Assembly (NCBI GenBank): GCA_964462535.1
Contig: CAYWXV010000012.1
Span: 1-64,000 of the forward strand
Source of the DNA: CAYWXV01 sp964462535
GTDB taxonomy: Bacteria; Bacteroidota; Ignavibacteria; OLB7
Reading direction: 5' to 3'
Length of the DNA stretch: 64,000 nucleotides
Shown here in pieces: positions 25,910 through 34,373 of the stretch. The notes beneath the pieces are model-generated. The model made no database searches. It saw only the letters and a program-made list of their open reading frames with translations, and was not told where the DNA came from. Position 1 is the stretch's first letter. Each line of letters opens with the position of its first letter. Position numbers and translations under genes: made by a program.

Positions 25910-27165
25910 AGGTGTTCGCTGAGGTCTGGAGAGGGCTACGGCCGCAGAGAGGTCGCGCCGTTGTTGTCATGTGTGGCATGGCGTTCGGCGTCTCAGCCGC
26001 CATAGTCATGCTCTCCTTCTTCGCCGGACTCTTCGCCGCAAACGAGGCGCGAATTCTGAGTGGCGACCCGCATATTGTTGTGACTCAGCGCCAGGTCGGG
26101 GGCGCACCTGCGGATCTTCTGATTGACGAGAATGACGAAGTCGTTGAGTTGAAGCGATCGTTCCTGGGTGAAGGCGAAGGGAGAATGAGGAACGCGGTGT
26201 CAACGATGCGGATGATCGAACGTGACCTTCGTAACGAGGTCTCCGCCGTCAGTCCCTTCCTGGAAACACACTCGCTGGCGGTCTATGGGGTCAACGAGGT
26301 ACCGTTGGTGGTCAGGGGAGTCCTTCCCGCACGAGAGGTTGAATTGTCTCAGCTCGGCAGGCACTTGGAGGAAGGGGTAATCGGACGGTTTGCGAATTAT
26401 CGAAACGGGATTCTGCTTGGTTACCGCGCCGCCGCACGCTTGGACGTTCATGCCAACGATCGAATTCGCCTTGTGGCTCTCGATGGAACGCTCATCCCGG
26501 TCCAAATCGCCGGAGTCTACCGTTTCGACATCCCCGCCCGTGATGAAGGTTGTCTCGTCAATCTTCGACTGGCGTCGTCGGTTGCGGGAACGTTGCCCGG
26601 TGAGGCAAACGGCATCGCAGTAAAGACGGCGGACCCGGAGAGGTGCGATGAGGTTGCCCGCATGCTTGAACGCTTGACGGGGTTAGGTACGGTCACGTGG
26701 GAGGAGGCGCACGCCGATTCCTTGTCAGTCTTTAGCTTCGTGCGTTTTCTGGCACTCGCCATTCCGTTGCTCCTGATAGCTCTGACGGCGCTGGCCCTTG
26801 GCCGGCTGCTCACGATTGCTTGGATCAAACCTGTGATGCCCGTTGATTTGGATAGCGCGCGAGACGTCGGAACGACGCGATCGTCGTTGATGCGCGGGCT
26901 TGTGCTTTCAATGCTGCCCGCCTCGGTGGGTGTAGTTGCCGGTGTTGTGGCCATTCTGGTGGTGAGTCCTGCCCCGCTACTGCTCTGGCTCCTCCCCAAT
27001 CCGTTCGATATCTCCGCGGTACCGATGAGCTTGCACCCCTGGTACATTCTGGGCTCGTTTGCGCTTGCGTGTATTGGGACGGGGCTTGCATCAGCGCAAT
27101 ACGCGCGAACCTTCGGGTTGCCCAGGTCTTCGCCACGTATGCAGCTGGATCCCGCGGACGCATAG
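25906..27165 (+). CDS. ABC transporter permease, MacB/FtsX type (second of two)
   Basis: A 419-aa permease starting at GTG 25906 within the stop of the first permease. Helix 1 is at about 20-45 (VVMCGMAFGVSAAIVMLSFF). A periplasmic MacB-PCD-like domain includes GILLGYRAAARLDVHANDRI and PVQIAGVYRF. Three C-terminal helices are at about 283-305, 332-356 and 375-398. It is paralogous in architecture to its neighbour but diverged in sequence. No ATPase gene (Walker A, LSGGQ) is found in this operon, so the energy-coupling subunit must be encoded elsewhere if these are ABC permeases. Confidence 0.8.
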   Translation: MKVFAEVWRGLRPQRGRAVVVMCGMAFGVSAAIVMLSFFAGLFAANEARILSGDPHIVVTQRQVGGAPADLLIDENDEVVELKRSFLGEGEGRMRNAVSTMRMIERDLRNEVSAVSPFLETHSLAVYGVNEVPLVVRGVLPAREVELSQLGRHLEEGVIGRFANYRNGILLGYRAAARLDVHANDRIRLVALDGTLIPVQIAGVYRFDIPARDEGCLVNLRLASSVAGTLPGEANGIAVKTADPERCDEVARMLERLTGLGTVTWEEAHADSLSVFSFVRFLALAIPLLLIALTALALGRLLTIAWIKPVMPVDLDSARDVGTTRSSLMRGLVLSMLPASVGVVAGVVAILVVSPAPLLLWLLPNPFDISAVPMSLHPWYILGSFALACIGTGLASAQYARTFGLPRSSPRMQLDPADA

Positions 27166-27238
27166 TCTGGTTCCACTCGTACCTTCGTGCCTCCCGTCCT
27201 CGAAACCTGCTCAATAGATTTTGACACGCCTCCGCATC

Positions 27239-28561
27239 ATGCGACTGCTTCTCATACCTCTTCTTCTGCTGCTGGCCGCAACCGGAGACCTGCGCGCGCA
27301 GGTAAGAAGCGTCAATCTGCCGGATGCGGTGCGTATGGCCGAGGAGGAGAGTCTCGAGATCAAACGGTTGAGCCTCGCGGTCCAGAGGGCCGCGACGGGT
27401 GTGGAGAGCCTGCGTGAAGAATATGGACCCGAGGTGTTCGTGGAGGGCGAGTACAGGCTGACCCCGCAACCAGACATTCTCTTCACGAACCCGGACGTGG
27501 CGTTTAACACGACTGGTGAGATGGACGCACTTGTTACGGGCGGTCATCACGTAACCGGGGCCACAATTGCTGCGAGACTGCCGTTGTACGATCCGCGACG
27601 TCGGTTGCGACTGCGGGTCGCAGAGTCTGGCGTATCAGTGGCGCAGGCGGAATTGGATGTTGCGCGCGCCTCGTCGCGAAGAAACGTCGAGCGCCTGTTT
27701 TACCGTGCTCTTTATGCGCGGTACGAAAAGAAGACCAGGGAAGATCAGATCAATCAGGCCGTCACGAATCTGGAGTTCACTCTGGCCCGATTCAGGCAAG
27801 GGAGAGCTCTCCCGCTGGATACGGTAACTGCTGCGACCACTCTGGCCCGGGCCAGAGCAAGCGCCAGTCGTGCTGGTCTGTCGTACCAGGCCGCGCTCAT
27901 TCAGTTGGCTCGACGGATAGGGATTCGGGACGTGAACAATCTCGAGCTGGATGGATCGCTTGACCTTCCGAGCGCTCCGGGTCCGAGCGGCGGTGACATG
28001 ACGGTCGTACCAGGTATCCTGAACTCTGCGGAATTACAGTTGGCGCAGCAACGACTCGCTGCCTCACGCGTTGCCGTGGATGCTGAACAACGATCGATTG
28101 GCCCAACAATCGATCTGGTTGGGCGTGCTCGAGCACGGGGGGAAAGCGCCGACTACACTCCCGATCAGTGGGCATGGGGAATGACCTCCTTTGTTGGATT
28201 TGTCGCCCGCCTGAACCTGACGGAATTGTGGCGGGGCGATCCGGTGAGGGAGGGAGCGGAACTTCGCGTGCGCGAGAATCAACTCTCGATTGACGATATC
28301 CGCCGCGAAGACAGTATCGCCGTCGAAACTCTGCTGTTCGAAATGCAGGCAGCGCGGACCCAGATCGAGGCGGAAGAGGCGACGGTCGAACAATCGACGA
28401 GGGCTATCGAGATCACCACGATTCTCTATCGTGAGGGGAGAGCGACGTGGCTCGACGTCGAGACTGCCCAGAATCGGTTGTTGGAGACGGAACTCGCTTT
28501 GGAGAGGCTCAAGCTCCGCTTCCTTGAGAGCTATGCCGAGCTCAAAGCCATCGGCGGGTAA
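27239..28561 (+). CDS. TolC-family outer-membrane efflux protein
   Basis: A 440-aa protein. The ATG at 27239 begins the signal peptide MRLLLIPLLLLLAATGDLRAQ; an upstream TTG (27221) is less likely. The mature part has two TolC-type repeats: LPDAVRMAEEESLEIKRL near the N-terminus, long alpha-helical coiled coils with ARFRQGRALPLDTVTAATT, and the second-half counterpart ILYREGRATWLDVETAQNRLL. These paired 'G-----D---A---L' helices are the family hallmark. TolC forms a trimeric channel across the outer membrane and periplasm. It is the last gene of the adaptor/permease/permease/TolC operon. Confidence 0.9.
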   Translation: MRLLLIPLLLLLAATGDLRAQVRSVNLPDAVRMAEEESLEIKRLSLAVQRAATGVESLREEYGPEVFVEGEYRLTPQPDILFTNPDVAFNTTGEMDALVTGGHHVTGATIAARLPLYDPRRRLRLRVAESGVSVAQAELDVARASSRRNVERLFYRALYARYEKKTREDQINQAVTNLEFTLARFRQGRALPLDTVTAATTLARARASASRAGLSYQAALIQLARRIGIRDVNNLELDGSLDLPSAPGPSGGDMTVVPGILNSAELQLAQQRLAASRVAVDAEQRSIGPTIDLVGRARARGESADYTPDQWAWGMTSFVGFVARLNLTELWRGDPVREGAELRVRENQLSIDDIRREDSIAVETLLFEMQAARTQIEAEEATVEQSTRAIEITTILYREGRATWLDVETAQNRLLETELALERLKLRFLESYAELKAIGG

Positions 28562-28684
28562 GCCTGCGGCACGCGACCGCGGCACCTACGCGCACTCCGT
28601 ACCGCGCGTGAAACCAAGTGCCCGATGTAAGTCTCCACCCTACCGCAAGCGATCAACCACTCACTACGCACTGTCGACACAGCG

Positions 28685-30466
28685 ATGTCCAACTCACGAC
28701 TGCAGAACGCCATTGATTCGATCCGCGAAACGCTTGTACGATTCCCACTTCCTTTGCTGGACGTGCTAATACTGGTTGGCGCAACGATGAGCTGGGTGGA
28801 CGATTACCGATGGTACGTGATTCCCGCCCTGGGATTTCCGGTACTCATTGCCTCATCTCTCTTTGCGGAGCGCTTCACCGGGTCCAGGGGCATACGGTTC
28901 GTCGTCGCGTTCGCTCCAATCCCGCTTCTAACTCTCTACGCGTTTCTTCTTCCAGAGGGGCATGTCAATTTTGCGGAAGGGCTGCGATTCGCTCTCTTCT
29001 GCATCGCGGCAGTCCTCGCGATGCTGGCTCTTCCATTCGTTGCACCGCGCACGACCGCCTCGTTCCACCGGTTCGCGACCACCTTTATTCTCCGTCTCCT
29101 CCTCACCGCACTCTTCACGCTCCTCCTCTGGGGGGGGCTATCGCTTGCGCTTCTCGCCGTCGACAAACTCTTCAGCGTCGCTGTGCCGAGCGAGACGTAC
29201 GTAAAGCTCATTGTTCTCCTCATCGGCTTCGTGGCTGCACCATTTCTGCTTTCCAGTGTGGAGCGTGACCTCGATGTGCAGGAGAGTGAGATCCCGAAGG
29301 TTCTCCGTGCGCTCACGCTCTATGTGCTGATGCCGATCCTGGTCGTGTACGCTCTTATTCTCTATGCTCACGCTGCACAACAGATAGTCAATTGGGAGTG
29401 GTCGGAAGGATGGGTGGCGCGACTCGTCGCAGGTTATGCAGGGGCTGGGCTACTGACGTTTGCTATCCTATGGCCTCATCGGAGCGATCCCGACAATCAG
29501 TGGATTCGCGTCTTCACGAAATGGTTCTCGCTACTTCTGCCTCCGCTCTCGTTTCTCTTGCTCATCGCTGTTCTCCGGCGCGTAAGTGAATACGGCATCA
29601 CTGAGACCAGATATTATGGAATGCTCATTGCTGTTTGGCTCGCGGTGGTGGCACTATACCTGCTCTTCAGTCGCAAGGCAGATATCCGCGTGCTGGCTCT
29701 GTCACTTGCGGTGCTGGCGCTTGGGACATCGTTTGGTCCGTGGGGGGCCAGCGCTATCTCTGTGCAGAGTCAAGTGGAGCAGCTACGGAGCGCGTTGGAT
29801 TCCGTTGGTGCCTTGAAGAACGGGAAGTTTGCTTCCCCAGCCGCACCGCTCGACGAAGCAGCGCTCGGTCGTCGCAGCGTCTACTCAATCGTCCGCTACC
29901 TGGAAGAGCGCGACGCGCTAGAACACTTGCGTCCCTGGTTCACGACGCCTCCGGACACGATTGACGAGCGTGCTGTTATGGTCGCGATTGGAAGCTGGAC
30001 AGATTCGCCGGACGAGGGGGGACCGAAGGTGCGCCCCGTTCGGACGATTGCGATTTACGGCCCGGGGGGCGAGACGGTGAACGTGTCGGGCTACGACTAC
30101 TACATCCCACTAACGCAGTCGATGACGTCAACCCCTGTTGCCGGTGACAGCCTCACTATCCAGGTGAGTCGAGGGGGAGTACACCTGTTTCTCCGAAGCC
30201 GTCACCTTCTGTCGGCCGACCTGGTGGGGCGATTCCAAAATCTCTATCGAGAGCGTGCAACGAATGCTGAGTCCGACGATGAGAACTCATCCTATGAGAG
30301 TATATCGATACCCCCGGAGGATGAGGACCGCATGATCGTTGACGTCGACGACGCTGCCACAGGGTACCGCATGCGGGTCTATGTGCGTCAGATTGCGTTC
30401 TACGAATCCGACTCTCCGGGCGAACTTCAGAATCTGACGGGATATGTTCTCGTAGCGAAGAGGTGA
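28685..30466 (+). CDS. DUF4153-type multi-spanning membrane protein
   Basis: A 593-aa protein whose first ~370 residues contain about ten membrane helices, matching the DUF4153 layout (VGFFAAPFLL-like segment VGLIGFVAAPFLL region, then VLRALTLYVLMPILVVYALILY, and PHRSDPDNQWIRVFTKWF). The last ~220 residues are soluble and predicted periplasmic, beginning near SQVEQLRSALDSVG. Bacteroidota proteins of this shape are common but have no defined biochemical role that I know of. It lies 123 nt after tolC with no clear terminator between, so cotranscription is possible but not shown. Confidence 0.75.
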   Translation: MSNSRLQNAIDSIRETLVRFPLPLLDVLILVGATMSWVDDYRWYVIPALGFPVLIASSLFAERFTGSRGIRFVVAFAPIPLLTLYAFLLPEGHVNFAEGLRFALFCIAAVLAMLALPFVAPRTTASFHRFATTFILRLLLTALFTLLLWGGLSLALLAVDKLFSVAVPSETYVKLIVLLIGFVAAPFLLSSVERDLDVQESEIPKVLRALTLYVLMPILVVYALILYAHAAQQIVNWEWSEGWVARLVAGYAGAGLLTFAILWPHRSDPDNQWIRVFTKWFSLLLPPLSFLLLIAVLRRVSEYGITETRYYGMLIAVWLAVVALYLLFSRKADIRVLALSLAVLALGTSFGPWGASAISVQSQVEQLRSALDSVGALKNGKFASPAAPLDEAALGRRSVYSIVRYLEERDALEHLRPWFTTPPDTIDERAVMVAIGSWTDSPDEGGPKVRPVRTIAIYGPGGETVNVSGYDYYIPLTQSMTSTPVAGDSLTIQVSRGGVHLFLRSRHLLSADLVGRFQNLYRERATNAESDDENSSYESISIPPEDEDRMIVDVDDAATGYRMRVYVRQIAFYESDSPGELQNLTGYVLVAKR

Positions 30467-30535
30467 CGCGGGCATTCACGGGAGCGTGACCCGGCGCCCG
30501 ATTTGTTGCGGCGCATCCAACTAACAGTCGCCCGG

Positions 30536-31960
30536 CTACAGTCGCCCGGCTTTCTGATTCTCGCTGCGATTGCTCGTCCATCGTGCCACTCGCATCCCTA
30601 CGCGTCCCACGGTCGCCTTGGCCGCGTGAATGGCTGCCGCGCGTGAGAGCCTCCTTCCGCTACGCGCAAGCTTGTGTAGTTCAACCTCGTGTACCATCCG
30701 TCTGAGGGCGTGCCGATAGTATGCGTCTGAGTAGGGGCGAGTGTATCGTAGGTCACGATCGCTCGATGCTTCCCACGATGCTGGTTCGATAAGTTCCTCG
30801 CGCACCTGATCGTGGAACGGTGTTCCCGTGATTGGATAGGCGGTAGTGACAGTGAACAGATCGGGCGACGCGGTCTTCAGGTGCTCGATTGTCATGAGAA
30901 TATCCTCCTCCGTCTCCCCCGGATATCCAAGCATGATGAACGTCCCTGTCTCGATACCACGTTCTCGACAGAGTCGAATCGATCGTTGCACCTGTTCAAC
31001 AGTAACGCGACGATCCATCGCATCGAGTATGCGTTGCGATCCGCTTTCAGCCCCTATCCAGACACGGCAGGCCCCCGACTCTGCCAGCAGGTCGGCCGAC
31101 CGTTCGTCTAGTCGGTCGGCACGCGTGATGCATTCGTACGGCATACGCACACGTCGCTCCTGGATTTGACCTGCAAAGCCCTCGGTCCATGTCGCATTGA
31201 TGGTGAAGACGTCGTCGACGAACCAAATCAGTTCCGGATTCCACCGATCCCGGATCATCTCCATCTCATCAACAACAAGAGTCGGCGATCTGCGGCGATA
31301 GGTCTCGCCATAGACGGCTCGGCTGCACCAACGGCAGGTGAACGGGCAACCCCGCATGGTACTGATCGATACCGCTCCGGCTCCGTGGTGACGTCTCCAA
31401 ACGTCCAGATACCTCTGAAGATCGATTGCGTCACGTTTCGGCATTGGAAGGGAATCGATCTGCTTCAGAAGGGGTCGGGGAGAGGTGCGAATGACACTTC
31501 CGTCCTCACGTCGGAATGCAACGCCTGCCACGTCACTCAAATCGCCACCGCGAAGAACAGTCTCAATGACTTCGGTTGTGGTAATCTCCCCCTCGCCAAT
31601 TACTATCACGTCCGCACCGTGCTCCAGCAGCCGGTCAGCGTGAAACGTCACTTCCGGACCCCCCAGAATAATCGTCGTATTCACCAGCACCGGCGTTGCC
31701 CTGATTGCTGCAACCAGGTTGAGAACATTACTTCTCGTCATCAGCGTCACGTAAATCCCAACGAATCTGGGCTGCGCGGCGCGGAGACGTTCCATCAACG
31801 CATCGAACGAAGAGAACGTGGTGTCGAATACATCGACTTCGATTGCTTCACGTTCGACCCATGCGGCAATCGACAAAAGACCCAGCGGCGGATACGGTCG
31901 CATGACTGCACGCTCGCGCGGATCGTCTGCCAGAAAATATGCGTGAGTGAGAAAGAGCAA
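30536..31960 (-). CDS. B12-binding-domain radical SAM protein
   Basis: A 474-aa protein. Residues 1-150 form a Rossmann-like cobalamin-binding domain (PPLGLLSIAAWVEREAIEVD; TIILGGPEVTFHADRLLEHG; DVIVIGEGE), lacking the classical DxHxxG. Residues about 190-400 are a radical SAM barrel with the CxxxCxxC cluster motif CPFTCRWC. They continue with IWFVDDVF, WIGAESGSQRILDAMDR and TGTFIMLGYPGETEEDI. The family (BchE-like) performs methylations and ring chemistry on lipids, tetrapyrroles and antibiotics; the substrate here is unknown. The TTG start directly follows the PPK2 stop, with AAGG a few bases upstream. A later Met at residue 20 would cut into the B12 domain. A 14-bp tandem duplication covers its last codons. 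Confidence 0.82.
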   Translation of the reverse strand: MLFLTHAYFLADDPRERAVMRPYPPLGLLSIAAWVEREAIEVDVFDTTFSSFDALMERLRAAQPRFVGIYVTLMTRSNVLNLVAAIRATPVLVNTTIILGGPEVTFHADRLLEHGADVIVIGEGEITTTEVIETVLRGGDLSDVAGVAFRREDGSVIRTSPRPLLKQIDSLPMPKRDAIDLQRYLDVWRRHHGAGAVSISTMRGCPFTCRWCSRAVYGETYRRRSPTLVVDEMEMIRDRWNPELIWFVDDVFTINATWTEGFAGQIQERRVRMPYECITRADRLDERSADLLAESGACRVWIGAESGSQRILDAMDRRVTVEQVQRSIRLCRERGIETGTFIMLGYPGETEEDILMTIEHLKTASPDLFTVTTAYPITGTPFHDQVREELIEPASWEASSDRDLRYTRPYSDAYYRHALRRMVHEVELHKLARSGRRLSRAAAIHAAKATVGRVGMRVARWTSNRSENQKAGRL

Positions 31961-32773
31961 TCAAACCTTGAGTTTCGGATACTCCATATTCAATCCCTTT
32001 AACGTCTCAACCACAACCTGCGCAATGACGTAATTGCGATACCACTTGTGATCTGCCGGCACAATATACCAGGGGGCGTAGGGGGTATTCGTCGATTCCA
32101 TCATCTCCTCGAACGTCTTCATGTAGTCGTTCCAATACTGCCGCTCGGCTAGATCCTGGGCGGAGAACTTCCAATGTTTTCGCGGGTCTCTCATTCGCTC
32201 TTCGAGTCGCTTCTCCTGTACTTCCCTTGAAATGTGGAGAAAGAACTTTATCACTACTGTCCCGTTCTCCGAGAGCATTTTCTCGAAATCGTTGATCTGC
32301 CGGTATCTCTTCTTCCATATATCCGGATCATTGTGTATTTCCGGTGGCAGGAATTCGTTCTCCAGCCAATTTGGATGAACCTTGAGGACGGTTACCTCCT
32401 CGTAGTGTGATCGATTGAAAATCGAGACCTCGCCACGGCCTGGACAGGCGGCATGTATGCGCCAGAGGTAATCGTGGTCGATTTCGAGATCCGATGGCTT
32501 CTTGAACGAATAGATGTTGGTCCCCTGCGGATTTAGGGCCGATGCCAGATACCGTACGGCGCCATCCTTCCCACTCGCGTCAATTCCCTGAAGAATGATC
32601 AGCAGGCCACGCCTGTTATCGGCATACATCAGGTAGTGAAGGTCATACAAAGCTTCGCGCCATTCGTCAAGACGCTTCAACGCCTCCTTCTCCTTGTCGA
32701 CACCGTCGGTGTCGCCGGGATCGATCGACGCCAGGTTGACCTTCTTTGGGGCGGGTTCTATCGGTCTGCTCAT
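31961..32773 (-). CDS. ppk2: Polyphosphate kinase 2 family protein
   Basis: A 270-aa cytosolic enzyme. Walker A is LQGIDASGKDGAVRYL (about residues 61-76), followed by the PPK2 signatures FNRSHYEEV, a KKRYRQINDFEKML segment, the lid-like KFFLHISREVQEKRL, and HWKFSAQDLAERQYW. This resembles class III PPK2 enzymes, which use polyphosphate to phosphorylate AMP or ADP. The start overlaps the upstream methyltransferase stop by ATGA, and the stop abuts the radical SAM start, so all three genes are translationally linked. The class assignment is by eye. Confidence 0.88.
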   Translation of the reverse strand: MSRPIEPAPKKVNLASIDPGDTDGVDKEKEALKRLDEWREALYDLHYLMYADNRRGLLIILQGIDASGKDGAVRYLASALNPQGTNIYSFKKPSDLEIDHDYLWRIHAACPGRGEVSIFNRSHYEEVTVLKVHPNWLENEFLPPEIHNDPDIWKKRYRQINDFEKMLSENGTVVIKFFLHISREVQEKRLEERMRDPRKHWKFSAQDLAERQYWNDYMKTFEEMMESTNTPYAPWYIVPADHKWYRNYVIAQVVVETLKGLNMEYPKLKV

Positions 32774-33576
32774 TGCGAAATCCCTTTGCGTTGCAGTGAG
32801 AGAAGAACATGATCTCCCATGCGGTTGAACGGAGGAAAGCTACGAAGGGGGGATGTCAGTCGCTCGAGTATGTTGAAGAATCGTGGGACCCTCTCGTACA
32901 GACCTCGTGCCCAGGTCGGGGGGAGGAACAGCCCGATGGAACGAACACCCCGAAGTTGGATGTCGATCGGCAGGGCCCTTACCAGGCGTTCGACCGCATG
33001 AAAGTAGGTGCGCATCACCACTGCATTACCGATGTGGACATCGATACCCTTCCGCGTCAACCTCCCAAATGCCTTCCGAGGCTGAAGTCGAGCCAGGTTC
33101 AGGACGATCTCCATGGCGCACACGGGTGGCATGTACACGAGGAGGGCCGTTCCGCCTTCGTTAAGCAGATTCGGTAGGGCGCGCAGCGCGATGCCCGGAT
33201 CGGCCATGCAGTTGAGTCCGTCAAAGTTCGAGAAGACGAGATCGAACGTGCCCAGCCGGTTCAGTGCCTCGCGATCTGCCAAGTCGTGAAGATCCAGACG
33301 GCGGAAATCGATGTGCGACTCCATGCCGCGCACCTGTGCGGCACTGCGTGCAACGTGTAGCATTGCATCGGAGATATCGGTTGCCACGACGTTTGCGCCA
33401 CGTTGAGCCATATAGAGGGCGTCCCGCCCCGTGCCGCAATTCAACTCGAGCACCCTCATCCCCGCCCGGATGGTTCGTTCCAACACCCGGTGCACCTCGG
33501 CACGCTTCGCGGCGCCTAGAGGTGTATCTGTGAATGTGGCGTCGTACTGGCCGGCAATTGCGTCAAAAAAGGGCAT
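32770..33576 (-). CDS. Class I SAM-dependent methyltransferase
   Basis: A 268-aa protein from the ATG at 33576 (MPFFDAIAGQYDATF, the usual start shape of this family); an in-frame ATG at 33633 would add 19 residues. The SAM site is complete: VLELNCGTGRDALYMAQRG (motif I), VVATDISDAML (motif II), and FDLVFSNFDGLNCMAD for motif IV/post-IV. The C-terminal half (about 150-268) is less typical and may form the substrate site. The first gene of the methyltransferase/PPK2/radical SAM operon, it is divergent from the ECF sigma operon. The substrate is unknown; with a B12 radical SAM enzyme, small-molecule or lipid modification is possible. Confidence 0.78.
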   Translation of the reverse strand: MPFFDAIAGQYDATFTDTPLGAAKRAEVHRVLERTIRAGMRVLELNCGTGRDALYMAQRGANVVATDISDAMLHVARSAAQVRGMESHIDFRRLDLHDLADREALNRLGTFDLVFSNFDGLNCMADPGIALRALPNLLNEGGTALLVYMPPVCAMEIVLNLARLQPRKAFGRLTRKGIDVHIGNAVVMRTYFHAVERLVRALPIDIQLRGVRSIGLFLPPTWARGLYERVPRFFNILERLTSPLRSFPPFNRMGDHVLLSLQRKGISQ

Positions 33577-33704
33577 GTACGTCGTACCTGCTCGTATTCG
33601 GTAGTAGGTCGGAACTGTTCCTTGACGTTCCATGGGCCGCTCGTCGATATTCCATAGAGCCAGTCCTTCATTTGCATTCCCCTACTGCTCACACCAGCCC
33701 AACC

Positions 33705-33730
33705 GTAACTTGCCTGCGACTCCGGTGTCC
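33705..33730 (+). promoter_or_regulatory. Possible ECF-type promoter before the sigma gene
   Basis: GTAACT (33705-33710) and GTGTCC (33725-33730) give an AAC / GTC pair about 17 nt apart, the general shape of ECF promoters, 30 nt before the sigma start. Autoregulation is common for ECF operons, but the match is short. Confidence 0.25.
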
Positions 33731-33759
33731 CTGGCTGGTCGCCCCGTCCCTCTGTGTAC

Positions 33760-34320
33760 ATGCCCCTGCACTACGATCGACATACCGACGAAGAACTCTT
33801 CCGCCTTCTGAGTGATGGCGACAAAGATGCGTTCGTGGAGCTCTACGGCCGATATCGGTCCCGTATCTATGCCTACGTCCTCAGAATGCTTGGGGATCGC
33901 GACCGAGCAAACGATGCGTTTCAAGAGACATTCGTCCGGATATACAACTCAGCGCGTGAATCCGGACGGATCGTTGCCAACGTCTCAGCCTACTTCTTCA
34001 CATCCGCGAGGAACGTCTGCCTGAACGCGCTCCGCGATGCGAAACCGACCACCCCGGTCGAAGACTACCATGAGATCGTATTTCAACCTAGCCACGAGAA
34101 CCTGGAGCTGGCTGAACTGGTGAAGCGATCTCTCGAACTCCTTCCTGAACATCTCCGTGAGGCATTTGTACTTCGCGAGTACGACGGGCTGAGCTATCAG
34201 GAAATTTCTGACGTCACCGGACAGGGACTGTCCGCCGTCAAAGTGCACATCTTCAGGGCGAAGGAACGTTTGCGGAAAATACTGACGCCCTATCTGGAGG
34301 AGGCCCGTCCATCGCGGTAG
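33760..34320 (+). CDS. ECF-family RNA polymerase sigma factor
   Basis: A 186-aa sigma factor starting at ATG 33760 (a GTG two codons upstream is also possible). Region 2 spans about residues 20-85, with DAFVELYGRYRSRIYAYVLR, the core-binding DRANDAFQETFVRIY and the -10-reading FFTSARNVCLNALRD. Region 4 (about 120-175) includes LPEHLREAFVLREYDGLSYQ, then EISDVTGQGLSAVKVHIFRA as the helix-turn-helix that reads the -35 box. No regions 1 or 3. The anti-sigma gene follows 53 nt downstream, and a coupled lipoprotein completes the operon. The target promoters are unknown. Confidence 0.92.
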   Translation: MPLHYDRHTDEELFRLLSDGDKDAFVELYGRYRSRIYAYVLRMLGDRDRANDAFQETFVRIYNSARESGRIVANVSAYFFTSARNVCLNALRDAKPTTPVEDYHEIVFQPSHENLELAELVKRSLELLPEHLREAFVLREYDGLSYQEISDVTGQGLSAVKVHIFRAKERLRKILTPYLEEARPSR

Positions 34321-34373
34321 ATGCGATCGACCGTCGGCCAATCAACACAGACACTCCTTGTGCTGAACGCGAC

